In this document: positions 1-5,151 of the stretch, in pieces
Layout: every line of letters starts with the position of its first letter
How positions within the stretch are numbered: the stretch's first letter is position 1
Assembly: GCA_003455715.1 (NCBI GenBank)
Contig: DMQJ01000499.1
Coordinates: 1-5,151, forward strand
Length of the DNA stretch: 5,151 bases
Direction: 5' to 3'
Source of the DNA: Acidimicrobiaceae bacterium
Lineage (GTDB): Bacteria > Actinomycetota > Acidimicrobiia > Acidimicrobiales > Ilumatobacteraceae
The notes under the pieces: model-generated
What the model was told of the DNA's origin: nothing
The model's input: only the letters and a program-made list of their open reading frames with translations
The model's database searches: none
Translations under genes and position numbers: made by a program

Positions 1-358
1 GTCGAAGGTAGGCAGGCGTGACGTCGCGAGGCCGGGGCTCCAGCTCTGTCCACACGTCGACCTGCTCTCGGTAGTCGACTCGGTTGTCGGTGAGCTCCGC
101 GCCGACGGCTTCCCAGCCACGGAACCACGGCGAGTGGTGCTTGGCGATACGAGCCTTCGATGCCTCCGGAAGTGAGAAGAACTGGCGCAGCGCGACGAAA
201 TAGCGGTCGATGAAGTCGGGGTCGACGTCGTGGTCGACGAGATGGAAGAAGCCGACCTCATGGCAGATCGAGCGCAACTGATCGGCGAAGGCCGCCCGGT
301 CGGCCCCGGGCTCCGTCCACTCGCGCAGCGACACCACGGGGATCTCCTGAAACGCCAT
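1..358 (-). CDS. Isopenicillin N synthase-like Fe(II)/2-oxoglutarate oxygenase, N-terminal part (partial)
   Basis: The reverse strand from the ATG at 358 is open to the window edge, giving 119 residues of a protein normally about 300-350 long; the C-terminal part is off the left side. The visible part matches the non-haem dioxygenase N-terminal domain. It has an opening IPVVSL (residues 6-11; family form IPVIDL), then CHEVGFFHLVDHDV (32-45; family form GFF.L.NHG), FFSLPEASKARIA (60-72), and WFRGWEAVG (78-86) followed by DYREQVDVWTE (95-105), the usual 'RGY...G...D..E.FD' region. Enzymes of this family are cytoplasmic, oxidise a small molecule with O2, and mostly use 2-oxoglutarate. The iron ligands (HxD...H) and the 2-oxoglutarate-binding Arg lie in the missing half, so activity and substrate cannot be judged. 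It diverges from the gene at 477. The start is supported by the family motif beginning at residue 6 and by a -10-like hexamer just upstream. The family call is firm; the substrate is unknown. Confidence 0.9.
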   Translation of the reverse strand, partial: MAFQEIPVVSLREWTEPGADRAAFADQLRSICHEVGFFHLVDHDVDPDFIDRYFVALRQFFSLPEASKARIAKHHSPWFRGWEAVGAELTDNRVDYREQVDVWTELEPRPRDVTPAYLR

Positions 359-364
359 GCGGTG

Positions 365-370
365 AGCGTA
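365..370 (-). promoter_or_regulatory. Putative -10 element of the oxygenase gene (leaderless start)
   Basis: On the minus strand TACGCT fits the actinobacterial -10 pattern TANNNT. It is followed by six bases (CACCGC) and then the ATG at 358. Transcription starting about 7 nt after the hexamer would begin at the A of the ATG. No Shine-Dalgarno-like purine run precedes the ATG, which agrees with a leaderless mRNA. No convincing -35 hexamer was seen. This is a prediction from spacing only. Confidence 0.45.
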
Positions 371-435
371 GGCCCGGCGCCCACCCCCGCACATGGTCGA
401 TGGCGCAGCGAACGCGCTCGGCGTGCTGCTCACCC

Positions 436-452
436 GGCGGTACTCTGCCGCC
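436..452 (+). promoter_or_regulatory. Putative -10 element inside a small inverted repeat, upstream of the 477 gene
   Basis: TACTCT at 441-446 fits the TANNNT -10 pattern. It lies within a 5-bp perfect inverted repeat, GGCGG (436-440) and CCGCC (448-452), with a 7-bp spacer. A start near 453 would give a leader of about 24 nt that carries the ribosome binding site at 463-469. The inverted repeat could be a repressor site covering the -10. In GC-rich DNA a 5-bp palindrome is common, so the operator reading is weak. No clear -35 was seen. Confidence 0.35.
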
Positions 453-462
453 AACACTGATC

Positions 463-469
463 GAGAGGG
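463..469 (+). promoter_or_regulatory. Ribosome binding site that decides the GTG start at 477
   Basis: GAGAGGG lies 7 nt before the GTG at 477 and is a good Shine-Dalgarno match. The same frame is open back to an ATG at 393. That ATG lies upstream of the putative -10 at 441 and has no comparable purine run, so the GTG is the better start. Confidence 0.6.
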
Positions 470-476
470 TGAGGGC

Positions 477-1022
477 GTGGCGTTCAAGCGTGAGTGGGTG
501 GACGAGTGGGTCACGAAGGTCGCACCCGGGGAGCGGTTGCTCAGCTACGTCGTGGCCGCGATGTGGACCCCGATCGTGGTGAAGGAGACGCACGGCGGCA
601 ACAGTTGGCACGACGGGCCGAGGGCAACGTCACTGCGCATCGAAGGCGACGCCGCGATGGATCGCCTCATCGCCGAACTCGTGGCCGACCCCACGAAACG
701 AGTCGCTCCGAGTGCGACTGGGGTGTTCTACGCACTCACCACCAACCGGCTGCTGTTGGGCAGCCGTTCGTCGCTTCGCAACCGCCCCAATGATCTGCTG
801 CACCAGGCACCAGCCACCGCTGCGACTGTGTACTGGTTCGATCACGAGGAGACCGCAGGCAACGCCTTCCGTCACCTGCTGGTCGACTTCGGCGACGGAA
901 GGTGGCGACGCGATCGCAGCGGCCTCACCGCGCTCGGCAAAGACCTGCGGGCAACCTCCAACGTCGACGAATTCTTTGCTGCCATGGGGACCCGAGCGCA
1001 TCAGGCATCGCCGTCGGTCTGA
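477..1022 (+). CDS. Hypothetical cytoplasmic protein, 181 residues
   Basis: I do not recognise this protein with certainty. From the GTG start it is 181 residues with no signal peptide and no membrane segment. It opens with a charged stretch (AFKREWVDEWVTKVAPGE, 2-19). A hydrophobic run follows (LLSYVVAAMWTPIVV, 21-35). Then comes a helix-like segment (GDAAMDRLIAELVAD, 57-71), a strand-like block FYALTTNRLLLG (84-95), and VYWFDHEET (118-126) with FRHLLVDFGDGRWRRD (131-146). Next to last is a short helix, NVDEFFAAM (162-170). The pattern 'YALTTNRLLLG ... hydrophobic strand ... LLVDFGDGRW' recalls bacterial PH-like (GRAM/bPH) proteins, where 'ALTdrRLL' begins a beta strand. This is inference from a motif impression, not a family assignment. 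It is convergent with the surface-protein gene (34 bp between stops) and divergent from the oxygenase gene, so it is probably monocistronic. An ATG at 393 would add 28 residues that do not look like folded protein. Confidence 0.75.
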   Translation: MAFKREWVDEWVTKVAPGERLLSYVVAAMWTPIVVKETHGGNSWHDGPRATSLRIEGDAAMDRLIAELVADPTKRVAPSATGVFYALTTNRLLLGSRSSLRNRPNDLLHQAPATAATVYWFDHEETAGNAFRHLLVDFGDGRWRRDRSGLTALGKDLRATSNVDEFFAAMGTRAHQASPSV

Positions 1023-1056
1023 GGGGCGGCTTCGACACCAGCGCGGCCACCCATCG

Positions 1057-1176
1057 TCAGCGACGAACGACCGCCCGCACGGCGCGGCGCCGAGTTGCCA
1101 CCACGACCACGAGTCCTGCAAGCAGCACAGTGAGTGCGAGGTGAACGATGCTGAGGCCTCCACCGGTTGCTGGCAG
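1057..1176 (-). other. LPATG sortase sorting signal
   Basis: Residues 1170-1174 read LPATG. They are followed by a hydrophobic stretch (IVHLALTVLLAGLVVVVA, 1179-1196) and the basic tail TRRRAVRAVVRR (1197-1208). This is the standard three-part sorting signal: sortase cuts between T and G and links the protein to the cell wall. The Ala at position 3 and the Gly run after the motif (GGG, 1174-1176) are usual in high-GC Gram-positives. Confidence 0.92.
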
Positions 1177-4100
1177 CGTGCGGCCCGGGGCGGCGTTGAC
1201 TGCGTAGTTGAACGCCGTCGTCGCCGAGTTCCCCGACGGGTCGGTGGCGGTGCAGGTGATGGTGTAGGTGCCGACCGGCACCGACGTACCCGCAGCGGGT
1301 GAGCACACGACGGTGACCGAGCCGGAGTTGTCGCTCGCCGACGGCGGCGCGTAGCTGAGCGTGTGCTGGCTGGAGCCACCCGCAAGTTGAACCGTCACGC
1401 CGGCCACGCCATCCACCACCGGTGTCTCACGGTCGGAGACAACCACGTCGAACTGCAACGTCCGCATGTTGCCGGCTGCATCGGTCGCAGTGCAGGTGAC
1501 GGTGGTGGTGCCGATCGGGAACTGGCTTCCCGAGGCGGGCGTGCACACCGGTTCGATCGTCGGGTCGGCCTGCAGGGTGATGTCGCCCCTCGTCACGTCG
1601 GCGACGTCGACGTCCTGCCCGAGCACATCGGACGCGGTGACGACGAAGGTGACCGTGGCAAACGGCTGACCCGGGTCGGTGTCGGCAGCCACACTGCCGC
1701 CAACGGGCCCTTCGATGATCGGCGCAACCGTGTCGTACTCAACCGTCGACGACGGCGTCTCCACGTTCGCCGCAGCACCAGCAACCTCCACCGACCGGGC
1801 GGCGAGGATCACCGAAACGGTGCCATCGTTGGCGGGAGTCGCGTCGACGGTGTAGTCGGCCCCGCTGCCGGCGAGATTGCCCAGCGTGGCGTTGGCGCTT
1901 CCCCCGGCGGTGAGATCATCGATCGTCAGGCCGGTCACGGCTTGGTCGAACGTGATCGCAAAGGTGATTGGCGAGGCATTGGTGGGCGATGCCGCCGAAG
2001 ACGTGATGGTGGCCACGGGGGCAGGGTCGAGGGCGAGTTGGCCAGGCGAACCGACACCGTGGTTGTCGAACGCAGTGAACGCACCGTTCACGCCGTCGAC
2101 CGACAGCGTCGACAACGCGCCCGACGCACCAGCGGTGTTGTCGAACGTGAAGCCCGAGGTGGATGCCCCGAACGAGACACCCGTCACGGTGCGCTCGTAG
2201 GGGTCGAACAGGTTCACCTGATCGCCGTTGGAGCTGAAGCCGATGCCCGAGCCCGAGTAGTTGCCGACCTGCGTGCCAGCGGGAAGACTCGACAGACCGA
2301 GCCACGCCATGAGGAAGTCGTCGGTCAGTGCCGGAAGTGCGTCGGTGGTCGATTCGATGAAGATGGCCGACTCACCGGGTGCCAACGCGGTGACGCCGGT
2401 GAGTGCCCGTGCATTGGCGAACAGGTTGGAGTCGTCGTCGATCGCATATCCCGTGAGGTCGACGGGCTCCGCACCCATGTTGGTGAGCTCAAACCAGTCG
2501 GCGCCGTACGGGGCATCGCCCGATGCCCACGGTGCGACTTCGGTGATGGCCAGGTCGGCGAGGGGAGGCGGCGGTGTCTCGGCAGTGCCCGGCGACCCGA
2601 TCTCACTCACCTGCGCGGCAGCGAAGGCGCCGTTGACTCCAACAGCGCTCAACGTGGTGAGCGTGGGGAACGGCGCGGCGGTGGTGCCGAGCCCGGCAGC
2701 GTTGTCGAACGTTGCCAACGGTGCTGTGCCAGGCGAGGCACCAAAGGCCACACCCGTCACCACCGTGCCGGCGCTGTCGAACACCACCACCGAGTCGCCA
2801 CCGGTCGAAAGGCCCACGCCGCTGCCGGAGTAGCGACCGAACAAGAAGCCGCTGTCGAACAGGTTCTGGTTGAACCACGCCTGGGCGAACGCGAGCTCGA
2901 AGGCTGCATCGTCGGTGCCCTCGAAGAAGATGGCCGAGGCACCTGACGGCAGTACCGACACACCCACCAGCTCCACCGACGACGCGAAGGAGGCGGAGCC
3001 ATCATCCATACGCCAGCCGGTGAGGTTCACCGACTCGGGGCCGGTGTTCGTCAGTTCGAACCAGTCGGCCGCGTACGACCCGTTCCCCGAGCCGAACGCC
3101 GCCACCTCGGTGATGCGAATGCCGGAGGTGTCGCCGGAGGGACCACCCGTACTGAACTCAACATTGCCGGGGGAACCGGTCGCATGGTCGTCGTCGGCGA
3201 CGAAGGCCAGGTTCACACCTTCCACAGCGAGCGTGCTCACCGGTACTGGCGCGGCAGCGGCGCCCAGCCGAGCAGTGTTGTCGAACGTGACACCTGGTGT
3301 CGCCGCACCGAACGACACACCGGTGAGGCGCGTGTTGTCGGACGCGAAGATGTTGACCCCATCACCGCCGCCGGAGAAGCCAAGACCCGAGCCGGTGTAG
3401 CTACCGATCTGGAGGCCGGCAGGGAGGCCCGATGCGCCGAACCAGGCGGTGGTGAAGGCCGCTGATGTGGCGGCCAGGTCGGCAGTCTCGAGGAAGATGG
3501 CCGACTCACCGGGCGCGAGTTGCGACACACCCGTGAGCGCCGCCGCGTTCGCCGCGTTGTTCGAACCGTCATCGATCTTCACACCGGTGAGGTCGAGCGT
3601 TGCGCCGCCGGTGTTGGTGAGTTCGAACCAGTCGGCACCGTAGGAAGCGTCGCTGCCCCACGGGGCAACTTCGGTGACCGCAAGACGCGCCAGCGCCGAC
3701 GCACCGGGAGCCCACACCAACAGTTGCGGAAGGGTGGCGCTACCGCCACCGCCTTCGGCCGTGGTGTACATGATGCCGTCGCGGTCGACGGTGACGCCTT
3801 CCATCGTCTGCGCGGGCACGGTGAGCGGCCCGCCAGCGTCGACGATGTCCACCTGGTTGGCAATCACACCATCACGGCCGATGTTGACGATGCGTCCGGC
3901 CTCCTGGCTGATGATCAGCATGTGCTCGGAGACGCCACCATCGACGTCGGGCAACAACGACAGCGGAAACACGTCCGACAGGTCGGAGGTGCCGACCAAC
4001 GTGGGGTCGAAGAGGTTCGTCGGGTTCTCCGTGGCAGCATCGCCGTTGCTGGAGGTGCCAGCTACGAAGTCGATGTTGGTCTGGAACACGCCGAGCGGGC

Positions 4101-4683
4101 CGCTCTCCTTCACACCGATGAAACCGAGCCCGTTGGCGTCGGTGGTGAGCGGGTCGTAGCTGATGCCCTCAAGGCCAATGTTGCCGATCGTGGTGCCGAG
4201 CTTCACTGCCTCGGCGTCGGCCCAGTCGAGCACGCTGTCGGCCACGTAGGTGACGAGCACAGCGTTGCGCAACCGTTCCTCGGCGATCACGAACTGTCCG
4301 CCACCGATGTAGGTGAGGCCTTCGGTATCGGCGAAACCGGTGAGTGTCATCGAGTCGATCAGGGCGCCGGTCTTCGAGACCTGCACCACCGACGTGCCCT
4401 CGTCGCCAACGACGAACAGGGTGTCGGTATCCCAGTTGTAGGTGATGGCCGACACCTCGGTGGCCAACTCGGAGCCGACAGGAGCCGACGAACTGAGGTG
4501 CGTCGGCAGCGCGTAGCGCCCGACAATCGAGTAGGTCGACACGTCGAAACTGGTCACTGCAGCCAACGCTGACGGCGTATCGGCTGGCGCAGCGTTCGCG
4601 GGCACGGCGACGCCGAGGGTTGCACCGGCGAGCATCGCAGAGAAGGCGGCAACAGTACGACGGCGAGATGGGTTCGCTTGCAT
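1057..4683 (-). CDS. Sortase-anchored modular surface protein (SdiA-regulated-type propeller, 3 lamin-tail domains, Ig-like, 2 HYR, LPATG)
   Basis: The product has 1208 residues. Reading from the N terminus: signal peptide 1-31; an SdiA-regulated/YjiK-like beta-propeller about 44-325; three lamin-tail-type domains about 332-509, 522-699 and 710-881, the last two joined by a Pro-rich linker (TPPPPL, 703-708); a bacterial Ig-like domain about 888-985; HYR domains about 988-1084 and 1086-1164; and LPATG at 1170-1174, followed by a hydrophobic segment (about 1178-1196) and an Arg-rich tail. It should be exported, cut at LPATG by a sortase and attached to the cell wall, with the propeller displayed outermost on a stalk of beta-sandwich domains. 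The role is unknown; adhesion, or binding of a ligand or polymer, is plausible. The frame is open as far as 5013, but the ATG at 4683 is chosen because the signal peptide starts there and upstream residues look random. The four cysteines are all in the HYR domains. There are only four lysines (104, 161, 192, 369) and none after 369. No other gene in the window is co-oriented with it nearby, and no sortase gene is visible. Confidence 0.93.
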   Translation of the reverse strand: MQANPSRRRTVAAFSAMLAGATLGVAVPANAAPADTPSALAAVTSFDVSTYSIVGRYALPTHLSSSAPVGSELATEVSAITYNWDTDTLFVVGDEGTSVVQVSKTGALIDSMTLTGFADTEGLTYIGGGQFVIAEERLRNAVLVTYVADSVLDWADAEAVKLGTTIGNIGLEGISYDPLTTDANGLGFIGVKESGPLGVFQTNIDFVAGTSSNGDAATENPTNLFDPTLVGTSDLSDVFPLSLLPDVDGGVSEHMLIISQEAGRIVNIGRDGVIANQVDIVDAGGPLTVPAQTMEGVTVDRDGIMYTTAEGGGGSATLPQLLVWAPGASALARLAVTEVAPWGSDASYGADWFELTNTGGATLDLTGVKIDDGSNNAANAAALTGVSQLAPGESAIFLETADLAATSAAFTTAWFGASGLPAGLQIGSYTGSGLGFSGGGDGVNIFASDNTRLTGVSFGAATPGVTFDNTARLGAAAAPVPVSTLAVEGVNLAFVADDDHATGSPGNVEFSTGGPSGDTSGIRITEVAAFGSGNGSYAADWFELTNTGPESVNLTGWRMDDGSASFASSVELVGVSVLPSGASAIFFEGTDDAAFELAFAQAWFNQNLFDSGFLFGRYSGSGVGLSTGGDSVVVFDSAGTVVTGVAFGASPGTAPLATFDNAAGLGTTAAPFPTLTTLSAVGVNGAFAAAQVSEIGSPGTAETPPPPLADLAITEVAPWASGDAPYGADWFELTNMGAEPVDLTGYAIDDDSNLFANARALTGVTALAPGESAIFIESTTDALPALTDDFLMAWLGLSSLPAGTQVGNYSGSGIGFSSNGDQVNLFDPYERTVTGVSFGASTSGFTFDNTAGASGALSTLSVDGVNGAFTAFDNHGVGSPGQLALDPAPVATITSSAASPTNASPITFAITFDQAVTGLTIDDLTAGGSANATLGNLAGSGADYTVDATPANDGTVSVILAARSVEVAGAAANVETPSSTVEYDTVAPIIEGPVGGSVAADTDPGQPFATVTFVVTASDVLGQDVDVADVTRGDITLQADPTIEPVCTPASGSQFPIGTTTVTCTATDAAGNMRTLQFDVVVSDRETPVVDGVAGVTVQLAGGSSQHTLSYAPPSASDNSGSVTVVCSPAAGTSVPVGTYTITCTATDPSGNSATTAFNYAVNAAPGRTLPATGGGLSIVHLALTVLLAGLVVVVATRRRAVRAVVRR
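1192..1722 (-). repeat. Two tandem HYR domains
   Basis: Residues about 988-1084 and 1086-1164 are HYR (hyalin repeat) domains. Each ends with the family signature: VCTPASGSQFPIGTTTVTC then TATDAAGN in the first, and VCSPAAGTSVPVGTYTITC then TATDPSGN in the second. The cysteines are C1047/C1064 and C1127/C1144, both pairs 17 residues apart, and likely form a disulfide in each domain. HYR domains are Ig-fold modules associated with adhesion. Here they sit next to the wall anchor, so a stalk role is likely. Confidence 0.88.
1729..2022 (-). other. Bacterial Ig-like domain
   Basis: Residues about 888-985 begin with APVATITSSAASPTN (888-902), then ITFAITFDQAVTGLTIDDL (906-924) and YTVDATPANDGTVSVIL (944-960), and end with VEYDTVAP (981-988). 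This 'SPTN.spi.f.i.Fd.aVtG....Di' layout is that of bacterial Ig-like domains of the Big_12 type found in large surface proteins. It probably acts as a spacer between the lamin-tail units and the HYR domains. Confidence 0.7.
2041..2556 (-). repeat. Lamin-tail-type domain repeat 3
   Basis: Residues about 710-881 carry ITEVAPWASGDAPYGADW (713-730), FELTNMGAEPVDLTGY (731-746), LAPGESAIFIES (767-778), SLPAGTQVGNYSGSGIGF (799-816), TGVSFGAS (834-841), TFDNTAG (846-852) and GSPG (878-881). By eye it is closer to repeat 1 than to repeat 2. It is shortened between FDNTA and GSPG compared with the other copies. Its WFELTN block is again 189 residues after the preceding one. Confidence 0.8.
2587..3120 (-). 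repeat. Lamin-tail-type domain repeat 2
   Basis: Residues about 522-699 repeat the same landmarks: ITEVAAFGSGNGSYAADW (524-541), FELTNTGPESVNLTGW (542-557), LPSGASAIFFEG (578-589), GVGLSTGGDSVVVF (622-635), TGVAFGAS (643-650), TFDNAAG (658-664) and IGSPG (695-699). This is the most diverged copy: it has NQNLFDSGFLFGRYSG (605-620) where the other two have GLPAG/SLPAG. The WFELTN block lies exactly 189 residues after that of repeat 1. Confidence 0.8.
3157..3690 (-). repeat. Lamin-tail-type domain repeat 1
   Basis: Residues about 332-509 form the first of three homologous units. Landmarks are ITEVAP-type opening VTEVAPWGSDASYGADW (336-352), FELTNTGGATLDLTG (353-367), LAPGESAIFLET (389-400), SGLGFSGGGDGVNIF (432-446), TGVSFGA (454-460), TFDNTA (466-471) and TGSPG (502-506). 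'WFELTN.G...vdLtGw.i.D' is the hallmark of the lamin tail (LTD) fold, an Ig-like sandwich found in secreted bacterial proteins, often beside nucleases or phosphatases. Confidence 0.8.
3709..4554 (-). other. SdiA-regulated/YjiK-like beta-propeller domain
   Basis: Residues about 44-325 show the repeating blade pattern of the SdiA-regulated family. VSAITYNWDTDTLFVVGDEG lies at 77-96, EGLTYIGGGQFVIAEER at 121-137, and LEGISYDP at 171-178. FIGVKESGPLGVFQ follows at 188-201, HMLIISQEAGRIVNIGRDG at 254-272, and EGVTVDRDGIMYTTAEG at 295-311. The 'GGGQFVIAEER' block and the repeated 'EG(L/I/V)xY/V' openings are what suggest this family over a generic NHL or phytase-like propeller. Phytase-like esterase propellers are the main alternative. 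Members are extracytoplasmic with poorly known function; the name comes from regulation of one Salmonella/E. coli gene and says nothing about this host. Confidence 0.7.
4591..4683 (-). other. Signal peptide of the surface protein, possibly Tat-type
   Basis: Residues 1-31 have a basic start (SRRRTVA, 6-12), a hydrophobic core (AAFSAMLAGATLGVAV, 12-27) and a signal peptidase I site of A-x-A form (ANA, 29-31), with the mature protein starting at APADTP. The R-R-R-T-V-A run resembles a twin-arginine motif (RR-x-hydrophobic-hydrophobic), but it lacks the typical Phe-Leu, so Sec export is equally possible. Confidence 0.85.
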
Positions 4684-4689
4684 GACTGC

Positions 4690-4724
4690 TGGATACAGCT
4701 CGTGGATGGACGGCACGGAGTCAA
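4690..4724 (-). promoter_or_regulatory. Putative promoter of the surface-protein gene
   Basis: On the minus strand TATCCA (4690-4695) lies six bases before the ATG at 4683, allowing a leaderless transcript. TTGACT (4719-4724) is a good -35-like hexamer, but the 23-bp gap between the two is too long for a standard promoter, so one of them may be coincidental. No Shine-Dalgarno sequence precedes the ATG. This is weak evidence on its own and gains some support from the same spacing at two other genes in the window. Confidence 0.3.
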
Positions 4725-4833
4725 CAGGTGAACGGAAGCTGATGTCAGGCCGAACCCTGAGTGGGAGGCGACTGCCCCCACACCTCGCTCGACGGAATGC
4801 CGCTCGGAGTCGCCGCGCACTGGCACCGTCGGT

Positions 4834-4839
4834 GACAAT
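4834..4839 (+). promoter_or_regulatory. Putative -10 element of the acyl-CoA dehydrogenase gene (leaderless start)
   Basis: GACAAT matches four of six bases of TATAAT and is followed by six bases (GCACGC) and the ATG at 4846. A transcript starting 7 nt after the hexamer would begin at the A of the start codon. The alternative is that GGTGA at 4831-4835 serves as a poor ribosome binding site. No -35 was recognised. The rest of the divergent intergenic region (4684-4845) holds nothing else that I can name. Confidence 0.35.
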
Positions 4840-4845
4840 GCACGC

Positions 4846-5151
4846 ATGTCGATCGCCATCACCGAAGACCATCGTGCACTTGCCGACACCGTCAGCAGCT
4901 TCGCTGCCGCCCGCAACCTGCGCGGCGCCGCCCGCCAGCGGCTGGAGGCACCCACCGACGACCTGCCCGACTTCTGGGCAGAGATCGCCGAGCTCGGCTG
5001 GCTGGGCCTGCACCTTCCTGAAGACGTGGGCGGCTCGGGTTACGGCATCGACGAGTTGGTCGTGGTGGTGGAGGAGCTCGCCCGGGCGGTGGCCCCAGGG
5101 CCGTTCGTGCCCACCGTGCTGGCCAGCGCCGTCATTGCCGCCGCAGGCGAC
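4846..5151 (+). CDS. Acyl-CoA dehydrogenase, N-terminal part (partial)
   Basis: The frame from the ATG at 4846 is open to the window edge, giving 102 residues of an enzyme that is usually about 370-400 long. It matches the helical N-terminal domain of acyl-CoA dehydrogenases. The first helix is SIAITEDHRALADTVSSFAA (2-21), followed by FWAEIAELGWLGLHLPEDVG (43-62) and GSGYGIDELVVVVEELARA (63-81). Then comes APGPFVPTVLAS (83-94), the segment that helps form the substrate entrance. These cytoplasmic flavoproteins oxidise acyl-CoA thioesters to trans-2-enoyl-CoA and pass electrons to electron-transfer flavoprotein. The FAD-binding residues and catalytic Glu lie beyond the right edge, so chain-length preference and activity cannot be judged. 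The AVAPGPFVPTVLA type is common in actinobacterial paralogues tied to sterol or unusual acyl substrates, but that is only suggestive. An ATG at 4838 is out of frame with this protein. Confidence 0.92.
   Translation, partial: MSIAITEDHRALADTVSSFAAARNLRGAARQRLEAPTDDLPDFWAEIAELGWLGLHLPEDVGGSGYGIDELVVVVEELARAVAPGPFVPTVLASAVIAAAGD

Noticed and set aside
393..476. ATG at 393 as start of the 181-residue protein (209-residue version)
   Set aside because: The added 28 residues look unstructured, the ATG has no ribosome binding site and it lies upstream of the -10-like hexamer. The GTG at 477 has GAGAGGG 7 nt before it.
258..611. Minus-strand frame of 117 residues across the divergent promoter region
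   Set aside because: It overlaps the oxygenase N terminus in another frame and the 5' part of the 477 gene, both of which have better support. The sequence is His/Arg/Pro-rich without motifs.
1023..1056. Possible bidirectional terminator between the convergent stops
   Set aside because: The 34 bp contain no stem-loop with a T run on either strand that I could find.
630..1385. Open frame of 251 residues on the minus strand
   Set aside because: It overlaps the 477-1022 gene and the end of the surface-protein gene. Its start is a run of Arg/Pro/Ser-rich residues typical of a shadow frame.
1363..2946. Open frame of 527 residues on the plus strand, antisense to the surface protein
   Set aside because: The translation is Arg/Gly/His/Val-rich with no recognisable motif. 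It is the expected complement of a GC-rich gene with strong third-position bias, and the minus-strand product has clear domains across the whole stretch.
3520..4572. Open frame of 350 residues on the plus strand
   Set aside because: It is antisense to the signal peptide, propeller and first lamin-tail domain, with low-complexity Arg/Gly/Val/His composition and no family signature.
4767..4814. 7-bp inverted repeat GGCGACT (4767-4773) and AGTCGCC (4808-4814) in the divergent region
   Set aside because: With a 34-bp spacer and 7-bp arms, one such pair is expected by chance in a GC-rich region of about 160 bp, and the arms do not extend.
4684..5013. N-terminal extension of the surface protein (start at 5013)
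   Set aside because: The extension would place 110 residues before a textbook signal peptide and overlap the acyl-CoA dehydrogenase gene on the opposite strand.

Overview
The base composition is uniformly high in G+C. A long Ala/Gly/Val/Thr-rich, lysine-poor secreted protein ends in an LPxTG-type sortase signal, and promoter hexamers of TANNNT type sit right next to start codons. Together these point to a high-GC Gram-positive (actinobacterial) chromosome. A marine or freshwater Acidimicrobiia relative would fit, but that is inference. No phage, transposon, CRISPR, tRNA or rRNA signal was seen.

Layout, left to right. (1) 1-358, minus strand: the first 119 codons of an isopenicillin N synthase-like Fe(II)/2-oxoglutarate oxygenase, running off the left edge. 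(2) 359-476: a divergent promoter region. (3) 477-1022, plus strand: a 181-residue cytoplasmic protein of unknown function. (4) 1057-4683, minus strand, convergent with the previous gene (34 bp between the stops): the main feature. It is a 1208-residue exported, sortase-anchored modular protein with a signal peptide, an SdiA-regulated/YjiK-like beta-propeller, three lamin-tail-type domains repeating about every 189 residues, one bacterial Ig-like domain, two HYR domains and an LPATG sorting signal. (5) 4684-4845: a second divergent promoter region. (6) 4846-5151, plus strand: the first 102 codons of an acyl-CoA dehydrogenase, running off the right edge.

The four genes are all arranged divergently or convergently, so none forms a visible operon with another and no shared pathway can be argued from this window. 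The two partial genes look metabolic and the large gene is a cell-surface protein. I see no clear novel system. The points most worth a second look are the architecture and composition of the surface protein, the uncharacterised 181-residue protein, and three start codons that each lie exactly 6 nt after a -10-like hexamer, suggesting leaderless transcripts.
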